Shown: positions 44,124 through 53,093 of the stretch, one piece after another
Position numbering within the stretch: position 1 is the first letter of the stretch
How the letters are laid out: the number at the start of each line of letters is the position of its first letter
Origin: JANQIO01 sp038746745
GTDB taxonomy: Bacteria; Pseudomonadota; Gammaproteobacteria; Pseudomonadales; Halieaceae
Length of the DNA: 64,000 bases
Direction of reading: 5' to 3'
Assembly (NCBI GenBank): GCA_038746745.1
Contig: JBCDKJ010000007.1
Location: 1-64,000 of the forward strand
Made by a program: the position numbers and the translations under genes
Notes under the pieces: generated by a model
Seen by the model: only the letters and a program-made list of their open reading frames with translations
Told to the model about the DNA's origin: nothing
Databases searched by the model: none

Positions 44124-44161
44124 CTTACCGATTGGTAAGTTTTAGCCTACCGGTCGGTAAG
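44124..44161. promoter_or_regulatory. Two TetR-like operators, 22 bp apart
   Basis: CTTACCGATTGGTAAG (44124-44139) is a near-perfect dyad. A second copy CTACCGGTCGGTAAG (44147-44161) shares TACCG-N-YNGGTA. Their centres are 22 bp apart, about two helical turns, as for a cooperative dimer pair. They lie between the SDR end and the GST start. Confidence 0.65.
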
Positions 44162-44274
44162 ATGTCAAGTCGGATGCGTGACGCTTTAAACAGGCGCTAT
44201 GCCGATGACCAGGTCGTAGCTAGACTGAACTTAGAGAGCGAATGGAACGCTGCTGGAGAACGACTAGAGAACGA

Positions 44275-45108
44275 CTAGACGGTGAACACCTCACCACTGG
44301 CGCGCACGGTCAGGTCGCTGATAACAACACCCCAGGGCTGATCGATGGCATAGAGAATCTGGTCGCAGAGCAGTTCTGGCGACAACATGAAGTACTCTAT
44401 GCTGCCGGCATTGGTCCAGCCAGCTTCGCCATCCCCGGACATCATCGCACCCAGGCGCTCGGCAAACACGTCACCCTGCAGACCGACAATACTGGCGCCC
44501 GCCTCGATGTTCACGACTTCGGAAGAGATGCCGGTAATGGGGATTCCTGTCGGTCGTACGGTAGTCACTTTGATCTTGCCCTGAGACTCCTGCCGTAACG
44601 CATCGGACAGAAAATTGACTGCCGCCTTGGTGGCCCCGTACACCGCAGCACCCGCGAGCGGGAAATTTGAGTAGATAGAGGATAGGTTCACCACGTGACC
44701 ACGACCCTGAGCGATCATCTGGTCGTACACCGCAGTGATTCCGTTGAGTACACCCTTAAAATTGATATCGATACAACGGTGCCAGGCGTCCAGCGCCTTA
44801 GCATGATCGCTGTAATACGCCAGCGGCATAATGCCGGCGCTGTTAATCAGCACGTCCACACCGTCATAAGCCTCCACCGCTGCACTGACTACGGAATTCA
44901 GGTCTGTGGCAACGGTGACGTCGGCGGACTGCCCCATCGCGGCCTGCCCCGCAGACGTGATGGACTCCAGGGTCTCCTGTAGCGCAGATTCGTTGACATC
45001 GCATGCCACTATCCTGGCACCTCTGCCAGCAGCCTTCTGCGCAACCAGCCTTCCAAAGCCGCTGCCCGCCCCTGTAATCACTACGACACGGCCATTGAGA
45101 TAGCTCAT
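44275..45108 (-). CDS. Short-chain dehydrogenase/reductase
   Basis: Classical NAD(P)-dependent SDR of 277 residues from the ATG at 45108 (a longer frame adds non-conserved sequence). VVVITGAGSGFGRLVAQKA is the cofactor-binding TGxxxGxG motif; VACDVNESAL suggests NAD preference (Asp after the second strand); NSAGIMPLAYYS; catalytic Ser in VVNLSSIYSNFP, Tyr and Lys in AVYGATKAAV. The C-terminus extends past the core, as in YqjQ/SDR1-like forms. Substrate unknown. The GST gene lies downstream on the same strand. Confidence 0.92.
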   Translation of the reverse strand: MSYLNGRVVVITGAGSGFGRLVAQKAAGRGARIVACDVNESALQETLESITSAGQAAMGQSADVTVATDLNSVVSAAVEAYDGVDVLINSAGIMPLAYYSDHAKALDAWHRCIDINFKGVLNGITAVYDQMIAQGRGHVVNLSSIYSNFPLAGAAVYGATKAAVNFLSDALRQESQGKIKVTTVRPTGIPITGISSEVVNIEAGASIVGLQGDVFAERLGAMMSGDGEAGWTNAGSIEYFMLSPELLCDQILYAIDQPWGVVISDLTVRASGEVFTV

Positions 45109-45126
45109 GCGCTTCGTCTCCACACA

Positions 45127-45153
45127 GTTAGAAAGTCTTGGGCACTTACTAAC
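45127..45153. promoter_or_regulatory. Imperfect palindrome upstream of the SDR gene
   Basis: Arms GTTAGAAAGT and ACTTACTAAC (nine of ten bases pair) around CTTGGGC. It is 18 nt before the SDR start and in the divergent spacer with the serine hydrolase gene. Looks like a repressor operator; sequence differs from the TACCG sites before the GST gene. Confidence 0.45.
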
Positions 45154-45303
45154 CTGAATCGGGCGGTCTATCAACAGGACACCGTCTGTAAATATCGCAT
45201 CTGTGCATAAGCTTGATGCGGAAGTTTGCACAAGCCTTTTCCCCTAGCGCATAGTTATGCGATGTTCTTAGCCGGGAGTTCCACCCCCAACAGGTGCCGC
45301 CAC

Positions 45304-46728
45304 ATGCAGCTCACTCTCGCCATCTCCCATTTATTTCTGGCTGCAGTGCTTTTGGTCACACCGCCACTCTCTCTGGCAGAAGATGCGCTCTCAAAACGCG
45401 CTTTAGATGAGCAGAGACGCGTAAACTCCCTGCACCTGCACGCTCAGCTACTGTGCAGTGGTGTTTTTGTCAGTGGTCGATTAGCCGAAGACGTTATACG
45501 TGATGATCTCCAATGGCGTGGATACACCTTCCATGATTGGAGTCACACAGCCTGGACCATCGCCACTGAGCGTGAGACCGTCACACTCACCAATACCGAG
45601 GGCTCAGCCTCTACAGAAGCCCTTGCAATTCACAATCCGGGCCACGGCTGTACATTGCCCGTACGTGACGCACCGAGGAGGCCCCGGCAATCGACCCTGG
45701 CAGCGGTGGAAAGACCGCTCCTCAATCAGCCACTTCCTGATCACACGTCCGCTGCAATTTCGGCCTGGTTGGATCGCGTATTTAAAAGCACTGCCGACGG
45801 GGAATCCGACGCAGGTGCACAGAACACCCGAGCTGTGATCGTCCTGCAGGGTGGCCGCATTGTTGCCGAGCGCTATGCGACTGGCTTTGGCCCCACAGTT
45901 CCCATGCTGGGATGGTCCATGGGCAAAAGCGTGGCCGCCGCACTTTTAGGCGTGTTCGCCAAAGAAACTCCTGGCTTTGACATAGACGAGGCAGCGCCAA
46001 TTTCCCGGTGGTCCACACACGGAGACAAACGATCCGCGATAACGACACGGCATCTGCTCAACATGGCCAGCGGTCTGCAGTTCGCAAACCCCGGCAAAGG
46101 CGACCCGCTCTACTACACCGACGCGCACCAGCATGAGTCAGTATATTTCAGGCCCCAGGACACCAGAGAGCTTGTCTTACAAGCTCCGTTAGTGGATAGG
46201 CCTGGCGCTGTCTTTGCATACCGAAATACCAATACCTTAAGCCTGATGGCCCTGATCAGGCAGGGTAATGAGTCAACCCGCCAGAACCATAACGTCTGGC
46301 CCTACGACCGTCTGTTCAGGCCCCTGGGAGCCGAAAGCTTCGTACTGGAACAGGATCATTCCGGCAATTTCGTGATTTCGGGATTCGTATACGCCACGGC
46401 ACGAGACTGGGCCAGACTCGGCCAGCTCTTTCTGGATGAAGGAAAGGTGGAAGGACAATCCCTCTGGCCGGCAAACTGGACGGAGACAGTGACAATGCCA
46501 TCCGCTGCTGCACCGTTTTACGGTGGGCAGGTTTGGCTAAACACGCAGCGATCGTTCCAAAGCGTACCCACCGACGCCTACTACTTCCTGGGATGGTTGG
46601 ACCAAATCGTCCTCGTCGTTCCCAGCATGCGTCTGGTCATCGTCAGGTTGGGATTTTCTGATCAAGGCGGCTTTCGCGAGTATTTTGATCCGCTACTCAA
46701 AAGCCTTTTGCAGATTCTTAAGGACTGA
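45304..46728 (+). CDS. Exported SxxK serine hydrolase (beta-lactamase/6-aminohexanoate-dimer hydrolase-like)
   Basis: 474 residues from the ATG at 45304, with a signal peptide ending SLAEDA (about 25). After a roughly 130-residue region of unknown type, a class-C beta-lactamase fold begins: GRIVAERYATGFGP, catalytic GWSMGKSVAAALLG (SxxK, Ser about residue 204), TTRHLLNMASGLQF, and the Tyr-containing YRNTNTLSLMALI. This pattern matches 6-aminohexanoate-dimer hydrolase and EstB-like enzymes acting on linear amides or esters. It is not a drug-resistance beta-lactamase by sequence. Its end overlaps the convergent hydrolase gene by 11 nt. Confidence 0.85.
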   Translation: MQLTLAISHLFLAAVLLVTPPLSLAEDALSKRALDEQRRVNSLHLHAQLLCSGVFVSGRLAEDVIRDDLQWRGYTFHDWSHTAWTIATERETVTLTNTEGSASTEALAIHNPGHGCTLPVRDAPRRPRQSTLAAVERPLLNQPLPDHTSAAISAWLDRVFKSTADGESDAGAQNTRAVIVLQGGRIVAERYATGFGPTVPMLGWSMGKSVAAALLGVFAKETPGFDIDEAAPISRWSTHGDKRSAITTRHLLNMASGLQFANPGKGDPLYYTDAHQHESVYFRPQDTRELVLQAPLVDRPGAVFAYRNTNTLSLMALIRQGNESTRQNHNVWPYDRLFRPLGAESFVLEQDHSGNFVISGFVYATARDWARLGQLFLDEGKVEGQSLWPANWTETVTMPSAAAPFYGGQVWLNTQRSFQSVPTDAYYFLGWLDQIVLVVPSMRLVIVRLGFSDQGGFREYFDPLLKSLLQILKD

Positions 46729-48154
46729 ATCCGTTAGAGTCCAAGCGGTTCAGAAACGACTGCACACTGGCCCAACCTGCTCGCGCCGCCCGGGCGTTCC
46801 CTGCCGGCGTTCCCCCCAGCCAGACAAAGCCCTTGATGCCCTGGTCAACGAATACCGAGGAGCGTGCTGTTGTGATTTCACCGGGCATTCCCCAGGCGTG
46901 TCCCCCATCAGGGAAAACATCCACTATCCAGTGCTGACAAGACGAAGTCGCGCACTGCTCCTTTAACTGCTCCACGGCCCATACCGACGGCCAAATACCA
47001 TCCAGCCCCCCGGCCTGCAGTAGTACGGGTGCTGCAATCTGCGCTGCCGGGATCGAATAGACGCTGTTCGCGTCTTTCCAGATAGCGCCATACTCCGGTG
47101 CGGTCGCGTAGCCAGGCAGTCGCTGCATGCTGCGCTTTCTGCGCAGGATCGCCTCTTGTGTTTGGCTCTTCTCATAAGGCACATGCGCAATGTCCTCTCC
47201 ACCCAGAGTCCACATTGACTGGGGCTCTGTCAGCCAGTCACCCCAGGCCTCCCCCTCCCCGTTATTGACCACGTGACTGGGTGCCTGCGCAATGACACCA
47301 TCCACGAGTTTCGGGAAATGCTTAGCGATAAGCAACGCCGCTTCACCGCCGCGTGAACGGCCCATCACCACAACCTGCCTGACTTTTTCGGCGCTGCGGA
47401 ACCACTGCAGTGCCTCTGCAAAATACTCCAGCGGCAGCTGAGAACCACTGGTCGGAAGATCACCGTATTTAAAGTAGGCCAGGCTCATCGCGACGTATCC
47501 GCGCGCTGCAAACCAATGCGGCTCGCGCTTAAGAAGGCCGCCGAATGATCCCCCCAGTACTAGCACACCAACATCTTTCTTTTGCGACGACTTGGGAAGA
47601 TAGACGCGCCCTCGCACTGTGCGATGTTTCGTCTCGTCCACCTCATACTGCGCGGCGGCTGTAGGGCGCTTCCGAAAAACTGTGGTTCGCCCCACAATTC
47701 TGCCCGCATCCCTAATGCTGAGCTCGATGGTTCGTCGCAGACTGCTATCTGCCGGGTGGAGTTTGGGGTCGGTCGGGTTTGCAGCGCGGGCCTGGTTAAA
47801 AACCGAGGCGCCGTAGTGCGAGGTAGGATACATCGCCCATGTCCATCCGTTCGCGTCGATTCCACTCCAGGTACCGCCGCTCGCATGGAACGTTCTGGTA
47901 TCGATGATGCCCCTCTCGTTCGCTACATAGTGTGCATGAGCTGCCCATACGGTGTCGCCTATCGTCTCTTCGGCGTGAACGGCTATAACCTGGCCGGGCG
48001 CCAGGCCCGACACCACAATTCCGTTGTCAGCGTCGATAAAGGCGTCTTGTGCGGGCCAAACGATGGCCGGCGGCGACTCCTCTGCATCTGCAGGCCAGGG
48101 CGCAACTGCACAAAGCAACGCTAGCAGGCACAGTGTCCGGGTGCGATGGAGCAC
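46718..48154 (-). CDS. Exported BAAT/acyl-CoA-thioesterase-type alpha/beta hydrolase
   Basis: 478 residues from a GTG at 48154, chosen because it begins the signal peptide LHRTRTLCLLALLCAVAPWPADAEE without the extra leader that longer starts add. The N-terminal Ig-like region is as in bile-acid-CoA:amino-acid acyltransferase and acyl-CoA thioesterases (VVSGLAPGQVIAVHAEE; RTIELSIRDAGRIVGRTT). The C-terminal alpha/beta hydrolase has VLVLGGSFGGLLKREP, nucleophile VVMGRSRGGEAALL (Ser about 264), Asp in LQAGGLDGIWPS and His in FPDGGHAWG. Known relatives are cytoplasmic or peroxisomal, but this one has an export signal, so a CoA substrate is doubtful. Confidence 0.82.
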   Translation of the reverse strand: MLHRTRTLCLLALLCAVAPWPADAEESPPAIVWPAQDAFIDADNGIVVSGLAPGQVIAVHAEETIGDTVWAAHAHYVANERGIIDTRTFHASGGTWSGIDANGWTWAMYPTSHYGASVFNQARAANPTDPKLHPADSSLRRTIELSIRDAGRIVGRTTVFRKRPTAAAQYEVDETKHRTVRGRVYLPKSSQKKDVGVLVLGGSFGGLLKREPHWFAARGYVAMSLAYFKYGDLPTSGSQLPLEYFAEALQWFRSAEKVRQVVVMGRSRGGEAALLIAKHFPKLVDGVIAQAPSHVVNNGEGEAWGDWLTEPQSMWTLGGEDIAHVPYEKSQTQEAILRRKRSMQRLPGYATAPEYGAIWKDANSVYSIPAAQIAAPVLLQAGGLDGIWPSVWAVEQLKEQCATSSCQHWIVDVFPDGGHAWGMPGEITTARSSVFVDQGIKGFVWLGGTPAGNARAARAGWASVQSFLNRLDSNGFSP

Positions 48155-48535
48155 ACCACCGACGCGACCCGCTAGTACTGCGATCCTCCATAAGTCGGGG
48201 GTGTTCTCTGATGGCTCGATTAATAACAATGTCAGCATCATTGCCTGCCAATTCGAATTCGCCCAGTGTACCGCTTTGGCAGATTGATGCTCGATACGCG
48301 ATGTGCAGGCATTCATGCCGCTGACCAGCGCGTCGCATTCCTCATCAACGATGTTTTTCCGTTAGCAAGTACGTGGAGGTTTTCTATTCGCTGTCGTTTG
48401 CGCGAACCGCGTAGACATGCCACCATGATGCGAATAGAAAGCGTTATCATTCTGTTTTCTCTAATACCGTCCCTCTGACTGAGCTTACCCAAAGCCTTTT
48501 GAGCTGCCGACAACTACGAATAAAGCAACAACTCT
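48155..48535. promoter_or_regulatory. Divergent spacer with an 11-bp inverted repeat before the sigma gene
   Basis: 381 bp without a recognised gene. Perfect inverted repeat TTTCTATTCGC (48381-48391) / GCGAATAGAAA (48430-48440), 38 nt apart, overlaps a weak Fur-like AAGCGTTATCATTCTGTTT. It probably regulates the ECF sigma gene. No clear -35/-10 pair was picked out. Confidence 0.4.
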
Positions 48536-49156
48536 TTGGACAAGAAAGCGCGTATTGATTTGGGCTTCCCCACTGTCGTTGACGACGGTGGAACTGCGGC
48601 GTGCGACGGTTCTGCGGCGCCGGCTTCGGAAGTAACGCCTCCCGGAGAGCTGGATCTAAACGGGCTCTATATGCAGTCCATCGCACCTCTCATTGCCCTA
48701 TTGCGCAAGTCGTTTGGCAAGGGACCACCTGATCCAGAAGACATCGCACATCAGGCGTTCCAAAGAGTTTTAGAGAGGGGAGGCCTTGAAGATGTACGAA
48801 ACCAACAAGCCTTTCTCTGGCAAATCGCGCGCAACCTCACTCTCAACGAAATGCGGTCTCAGGACGTTCACAGTCGCTATAACTATGAGATAGAGCAGCT
48901 TTATTTTCCTGATCGGGGTGACGGATTCGACCCGGAAAGGGTCATACAAGCAAAAGATCAGATAAAACGCATTAATCAGTTGCTGGGGACAATGCCTGAA
49001 CGTCGACGCCGCGCCTTCCTGCTTCACCGAGTTGAGGGCCTGTCACTTACCGCTGTTGCTGAGCGCCTGCACATCAGCCGCACGGCGGCTAGCAAACACG
49101 TCAGCAAGGCAGTTGCTGAGCTAGATGCGGTACTGGAAAGAGATAGCAGCGGCTGA
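48536..49156 (+). CDS. ECF RNA polymerase sigma factor, FecI-like
   Basis: 206 residues if the TTG at 48536 is used; the true start could be later, for example the ATG at 48671, since the first 40 residues are not conserved. Sigma region 2 includes LIALLRKSFGKGPPDPEDIAHQAFQRVLE and QQAFLWQIARNLTLNEMRSQ; region 4 includes MPERRRRAFLLHRVEGLSLTAVAERLHISRTAASKHVSKA. The DPEDIAHQAF and FLHR sequences are those of the FecI iron-transport group. The stop shares one base with the anti-sigma gene. It likely drives the downstream TonB receptor. Confidence 0.92.
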   Translation: MDKKARIDLGFPTVVDDGGTAACDGSAAPASEVTPPGELDLNGLYMQSIAPLIALLRKSFGKGPPDPEDIAHQAFQRVLERGGLEDVRNQQAFLWQIARNLTLNEMRSQDVHSRYNYEIEQLYFPDRGDGFDPERVIQAKDQIKRINQLLGTMPERRRRAFLLHRVEGLSLTAVAERLHISRTAASKHVSKAVAELDAVLERDSSG

Positions 49157-50211
49157 TGCTGGCGCCAACGAGTATGGAACAAACACACTCTACAGCAGCA
49201 CGCATTCGAAAAGAGGCTCATGAATGGCGTCGTAAGCTCGCCGAGCCTGACTTTAGCACCACCCAGAGGGCGGAGTTGCACGCCTGGTTGCAAGCCGACG
49301 TTCGCAATCGGCGGGCCTTCGAACGAGCAGAAACCGTATGGCAGGCCCTGGGACAACTACAGCGGTCTGATATCGAAGCGGCTTACCTGCAACCCAGTTG
49401 GCAAGAGCGGCTATGGTCGATCAGGACGGCTTTCCTGTCAGCGTTCCATTACAAACCTGCCGTGAGCGCAATGGCATTGATCTCAATGGTGATGCTCTCT
49501 GCTGGTATTTATTGGTCGTCATCACAGCCACCGATGCACACAGAGGCGCTCAGCTACAGTAGTCCTGTAGGGCAGGTTTCAACCTATAGTCTGGCAGACG
49601 GCACGCTCATCACATTGGGTGCAGGTTCTTTGGCCGAAGTCAGCTTCACCACCGAGGCTCGACGGATAATACTAATCAATGGCGATGGCTACTTCGACGT
49701 GGCGCCTGACTCAAGTCGGCCGTTTTCCGTGCGGGCGGGGTCACTGACAGCTACTGCCATCGGCACGGAGTTTGATGTTCGTTACAACGGTGGAGTATCT
49801 CGTGTAGCCGTCGCCGAGGGCGAGGTCAGCGTGCACTATCCACTCATCCTCTCTGGCGAGTTATCAGCCATCTTCACCAGTGAGTCACTTACAGAGGGAC
49901 AGCAAGTAGACGCGAATCCCGCTGAGGGACTGAGTGATCCAAGCATGATTGAGCTGGAGAGGATCAGTGACTGGCGTGATCGCCGACTGCGATATTCCGG
50001 TGCCACGCTGACGGAAGTGATTGCTGATGCAAAGCGCTATAGCCACCGTCGATTACTTCTTCTTGATCCGAATGGTGAAGTCGCCAATCGAAAAGTTACT
50101 GCTTTTTTCGACGGTGGTGACATTGATGGTCTACTCACAACGCTGCCAGACATCATGCCCTTACGCGTTACTGAAGCCCACGATGGCAATGTGCTGATTG
50201 AACCGCTTTGA
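49156..50211 (+). CDS. FecR-type anti-sigma factor
   Basis: 351-residue inner-membrane sigma regulator. Cytoplasmic N-domain at about 10-75 with the DUF4880-like EAHEWRRKLAEPDFSTTQRAELHAWLQADVRNRRAFERAE; membrane helix at about 103-122 (AMALISMVMLSAGIYWSS); periplasmic FecR domain (GQVSTYSLADGTLITLGAGSLAEVSF; FDVAPDSSRPFSVRAGSLTATAIGTEFDVRY); C-terminal segment YSGATLTEVIADAKRYSHRRL like the secretin/TonB short domain. Overlap with the sigma gene (TGATG) fits stoichiometric synthesis. Confidence 0.93.
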   Translation: MLAPTSMEQTHSTAARIRKEAHEWRRKLAEPDFSTTQRAELHAWLQADVRNRRAFERAETVWQALGQLQRSDIEAAYLQPSWQERLWSIRTAFLSAFHYKPAVSAMALISMVMLSAGIYWSSSQPPMHTEALSYSSPVGQVSTYSLADGTLITLGAGSLAEVSFTTEARRIILINGDGYFDVAPDSSRPFSVRAGSLTATAIGTEFDVRYNGGVSRVAVAEGEVSVHYPLILSGELSAIFTSESLTEGQQVDANPAEGLSDPSMIELERISDWRDRRLRYSGATLTEVIADAKRYSHRRLLLLDPNGEVANRKVTAFFDGGDIDGLLTTLPDIMPLRVTEAHDGNVLIEPL

Positions 50212-50421
50212 TCTGGTAATTCAAATAGAGACCTCCGCTGACTGACTCACGGGTGCACCTGGTCCTGCTCCCGTAGAGTTTCGCTTTAGGCAAGCTGGTG
50301 GGGGGCATCCAAACACCGTTCTTTCAGTTACCTGCTCCACGTAAAGCAATCATCGCTCCAATTACGAATTAATCTCATTCCTGGGGTTTCGCTTTACTCC
50401 GCCTGCGTGTCTAAGGGATAT

Positions 50422-50439
50422 AAATGCGACTGATTCTCA
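50422..50439. promoter_or_regulatory. Fur-box-like site before the STN TonB receptor
   Basis: AAATGCGACTGATTCTCA resembles the Fur motif of gammaproteobacteria (TGCGAATGATTCTCAT type). It lies 41 nt before the receptor ATG and after the anti-sigma gene. The match is partial (11 of 19 to the E. coli consensus). Confidence 0.4.
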
Positions 50440-50479
50440 GAAGCGCTAGTGAAACTACAGGGGTGTCGATAGGTTCAGG

Positions 50480-53011
50480 ATGATTATTCAACGCGTTAGC
50501 CAACTGATCGGTATTAGCAGAGGCCTATTGCTGCTAGGCATGGTACTGCTCGCAGATACACACATCTGCTATGCAGACGAATCACCGACAAAGGAATTTT
50601 CCTCCCCTGCAGGCCCGTTGCGAGATGCGCTCGCGCTGGTGGCCGAAACCTATGGCGTCAACGTGATTGCACCGGATGAGCTGGTCGCTTCCGCAGACGC
50701 TCCGGCTGTCGAGGGAGCACTCGATGCTGCAGAGGCGCTGGCGAGACTGCTTGAGCGGTCACAGCTTGAGGCTAAAAGGTCCGAATCAGGCGTGTTTGTT
50801 GTTAGCGCTACAACACAGAATGGTACGTCGAGTAGCGTCACCGAAACGCAATTAAAAGAGCCGACACCAGTCCTGGAAGAAGTTTTGGTGTTGGGTCAGA
50901 AAACACCTCTTAACTATGCTGACATTACCTCCAGTGTGGCTGTGACCACAGGGGAGGAAATAGAACGTGAACCGCTTGCCGACCTGTACGACATCATTCA
51001 GCGTATTCCGAACGTCAATCGACAGAACCAGGGCAACTCTTTCGGATTTGCTATACGCGGCGTTCGACAGGGCGGTCCTGCGCGGGCTGGCACCGGCCCG
51101 CTGTTGAACGTGTTCGTGGATGATGCCCCGCTTAATGGGCCCGGAGGAGGTTTGGGGCCAACCGGTGCATGGGATCTGGAACAAGTCGAAGTCTATCGCG
51201 GCGCACAATCAACCAATTTTGGACGCAATTCGCTCGCAGGTGCCATCTACATGCGGACCAAAGATCCATCCTATGAAAATGAGGTAAAGGCGCGCGCCGA
51301 AGTTGGTAACTACGGCCAAAGATGGGGCGCTATCGCCTTTGGTGGCCCAGTCATTGAAGACAAACTGGCTTTTCGGGTGGCCGCTGATTACCGCGAAACC
51401 GAGGGTTTCACGCGCAATCCACTCTTAGACACGTTCAACGACAACACTGAACTCTCGAACTTGCGGCTCAAGCTTCGGTTCGACCCTTCAGACGATCTCT
51501 CAGTTATCTCAACAACAACCTACGGTGAAAACCTGTCGGGTCAACCCATCGTGGCGATACCAACTGTTGTCGAAGGCGAACTGCCAGACGCAAGTGACGC
51601 CAACCGTGAAGCGTCGACAGACCTTGAATCTTTCGTCAAGACTGAAACCATCCTGCAGTCAGTAAATCTGAATTGGGACGTTAGTGAAAACATCTCTGCA
51701 CAATCCATCACCACTTACCAGGAAACAGACTTCAGCAGTGTGAACGACGGTGACCTATCGCCTGAGGCGCTGAACATTTCGGAGAGTGTTAACGAGAACA
51801 AAACCTTTACTCAGGAAGCCCGTTTCACCTACACCAGCGATAAGTTGAGAGTCTCACTTGGCGGGTTTTACTCAAATGTTCAATCAACAGGCAGCGATGC
51901 TTTTCTTTTCGAGCTTGGTTCTGCTTTCGGATCGCCAATCCCTGTTTTCTTAAACCGAATGGGTGGGGGTGAAGGCGACAGGGATAACCACGCCTTGTTC
52001 GTCGACGGCGAACTGAATGTCACAGACACCTTTAGCGTGCTGTTTGGTTTTCGTTACGACGACGAGAGCTTTACGTCAACGAATGCGCCCTCAACCAGCG
52101 TGGAACCCTTCCCTCTTCCGCCTGAAGTCCCAGCAATAGTTGGAATCATTGCGCAGAGCCAGATTCAAGAAGGAGATCCATTTGAAGTCAGCGGCTCTTA
52201 CAACGCCAATCTCCCGAAAATCGGTGTGCGCTGGTTACTAAGTGATAACTTCAGTGCTGCCTTCGTAGCTCAGAGGGCCTACCGAGCGGGTGGTACTCAG
52301 AACAATCCTGATGATCCGCAAGAACAAATACCGTTTGACCCCGAATATTTATGGAATTACGAACTCTCTTCTCGTGGTTCATTTCTTAATGGGCGTTTAA
52401 CCTGGAACAACAACATCTTCTATTCCAGTTGGACGGATATGCAGGTGAGAGTATTTTCAGAGGGCGTGCTGGGAGCGGCAGGATTCGGGTTCACAGACAA
52501 CGCGGGCGAGGCAGAACTGTACGGCGCCGAGACAGAATTGAGGTTCAAGCTTAATTCAGACATTACCACCTATTTCTCAGCGGGTTACTCGAAGACAGAG
52601 TTTCTTGAATTTGTGAATGTTAGGTTCGACCCTGACAGCCCTCTCGACCCTGTGAATCAGCCCAATTACAACGGCAACAGCTTTGGGGCGGCCCCAGAAT
52701 TTTCCTTTAACGCTGGTTTTGACTACAGCCGCCTAGACGGTTTCTTTGGTGGCATGGATTTAAGCTATCAGTCCGATTCCTACAATTCGCCCTTCAACGT
52801 TCCCGATAATTTTGCGGGGGAAGCGCTTTTACTCAATGCCCGTATCGGCTACCAAATCAATGAAAATTTCACCATAACAGCGATCGGTAGAAACCTCTTT
52901 GATGAGGAGTACTTCTTCCAATTCTTTGGCAGCAGAGATCCGTCGACACCGTCAAGGGGCCAGCTCGGTGACCCCCTCACGTGGGCGATCCGGCTGGATG
53001 CAAAGTACTAA
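50480..53011 (+). CDS. TonB-dependent outer-membrane receptor with STN signalling domain
   Basis: 843 residues. Signal peptide to about 33 (YADES); STN domain at about 40-110 (FSSPAGPLRDALALVAETYGVNVIAPDEL; ALARLLERSQLEAKRSESGVFVV), the domain through which FecA-type receptors signal to FecR; a TonB box-like EEVLVLGQK near 135; plug domain (DLYDIIQRIPNVNRQ; AIRGVRQGG; VEVYRGAQSTNFGRNSLAGAIYMRTK) to about 265; then a 22-strand barrel ending in an aromatic-type C-terminus (AIRLDAKY). With sigma and anti-sigma genes upstream it forms a cell-surface signalling set. The ligand is unknown; iron chelates are the usual case. Confidence 0.93.
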   Translation: MIIQRVSQLIGISRGLLLLGMVLLADTHICYADESPTKEFSSPAGPLRDALALVAETYGVNVIAPDELVASADAPAVEGALDAAEALARLLERSQLEAKRSESGVFVVSATTQNGTSSSVTETQLKEPTPVLEEVLVLGQKTPLNYADITSSVAVTTGEEIEREPLADLYDIIQRIPNVNRQNQGNSFGFAIRGVRQGGPARAGTGPLLNVFVDDAPLNGPGGGLGPTGAWDLEQVEVYRGAQSTNFGRNSLAGAIYMRTKDPSYENEVKARAEVGNYGQRWGAIAFGGPVIEDKLAFRVAADYRETEGFTRNPLLDTFNDNTELSNLRLKLRFDPSDDLSVISTTTYGENLSGQPIVAIPTVVEGELPDASDANREASTDLESFVKTETILQSVNLNWDVSENISAQSITTYQETDFSSVNDGDLSPEALNISESVNENKTFTQEARFTYTSDKLRVSLGGFYSNVQSTGSDAFLFELGSAFGSPIPVFLNRMGGGEGDRDNHALFVDGELNVTDTFSVLFGFRYDDESFTSTNAPSTSVEPFPLPPEVPAIVGIIAQSQIQEGDPFEVSGSYNANLPKIGVRWLLSDNFSAAFVAQRAYRAGGTQNNPDDPQEQIPFDPEYLWNYELSSRGSFLNGRLTWNNNIFYSSWTDMQVRVFSEGVLGAAGFGFTDNAGEAELYGAETELRFKLNSDITTYFSAGYSKTEFLEFVNVRFDPDSPLDPVNQPNYNGNSFGAAPEFSFNAGFDYSRLDGFFGGMDLSYQSDSYNSPFNVPDNFAGEALLLNARIGYQINENFTITAIGRNLFDEEYFFQFFGSRDPSTPSRGQLGDPLTWAIRLDAKY

Positions 53012-53093
53012 GAGTCTCTCAAGAGCTCTTATGCGCTCTTTACTCCTATTCCTCGTTCCTCATTCCTCATCGGGCGCTGAAGCACAAAACGCA

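Noticed and set aside
44006..44278. 90-codon plus-strand ORF between GST and SDR
   Set aside because: It covers the TetR-like operators and has no recognisable protein features.
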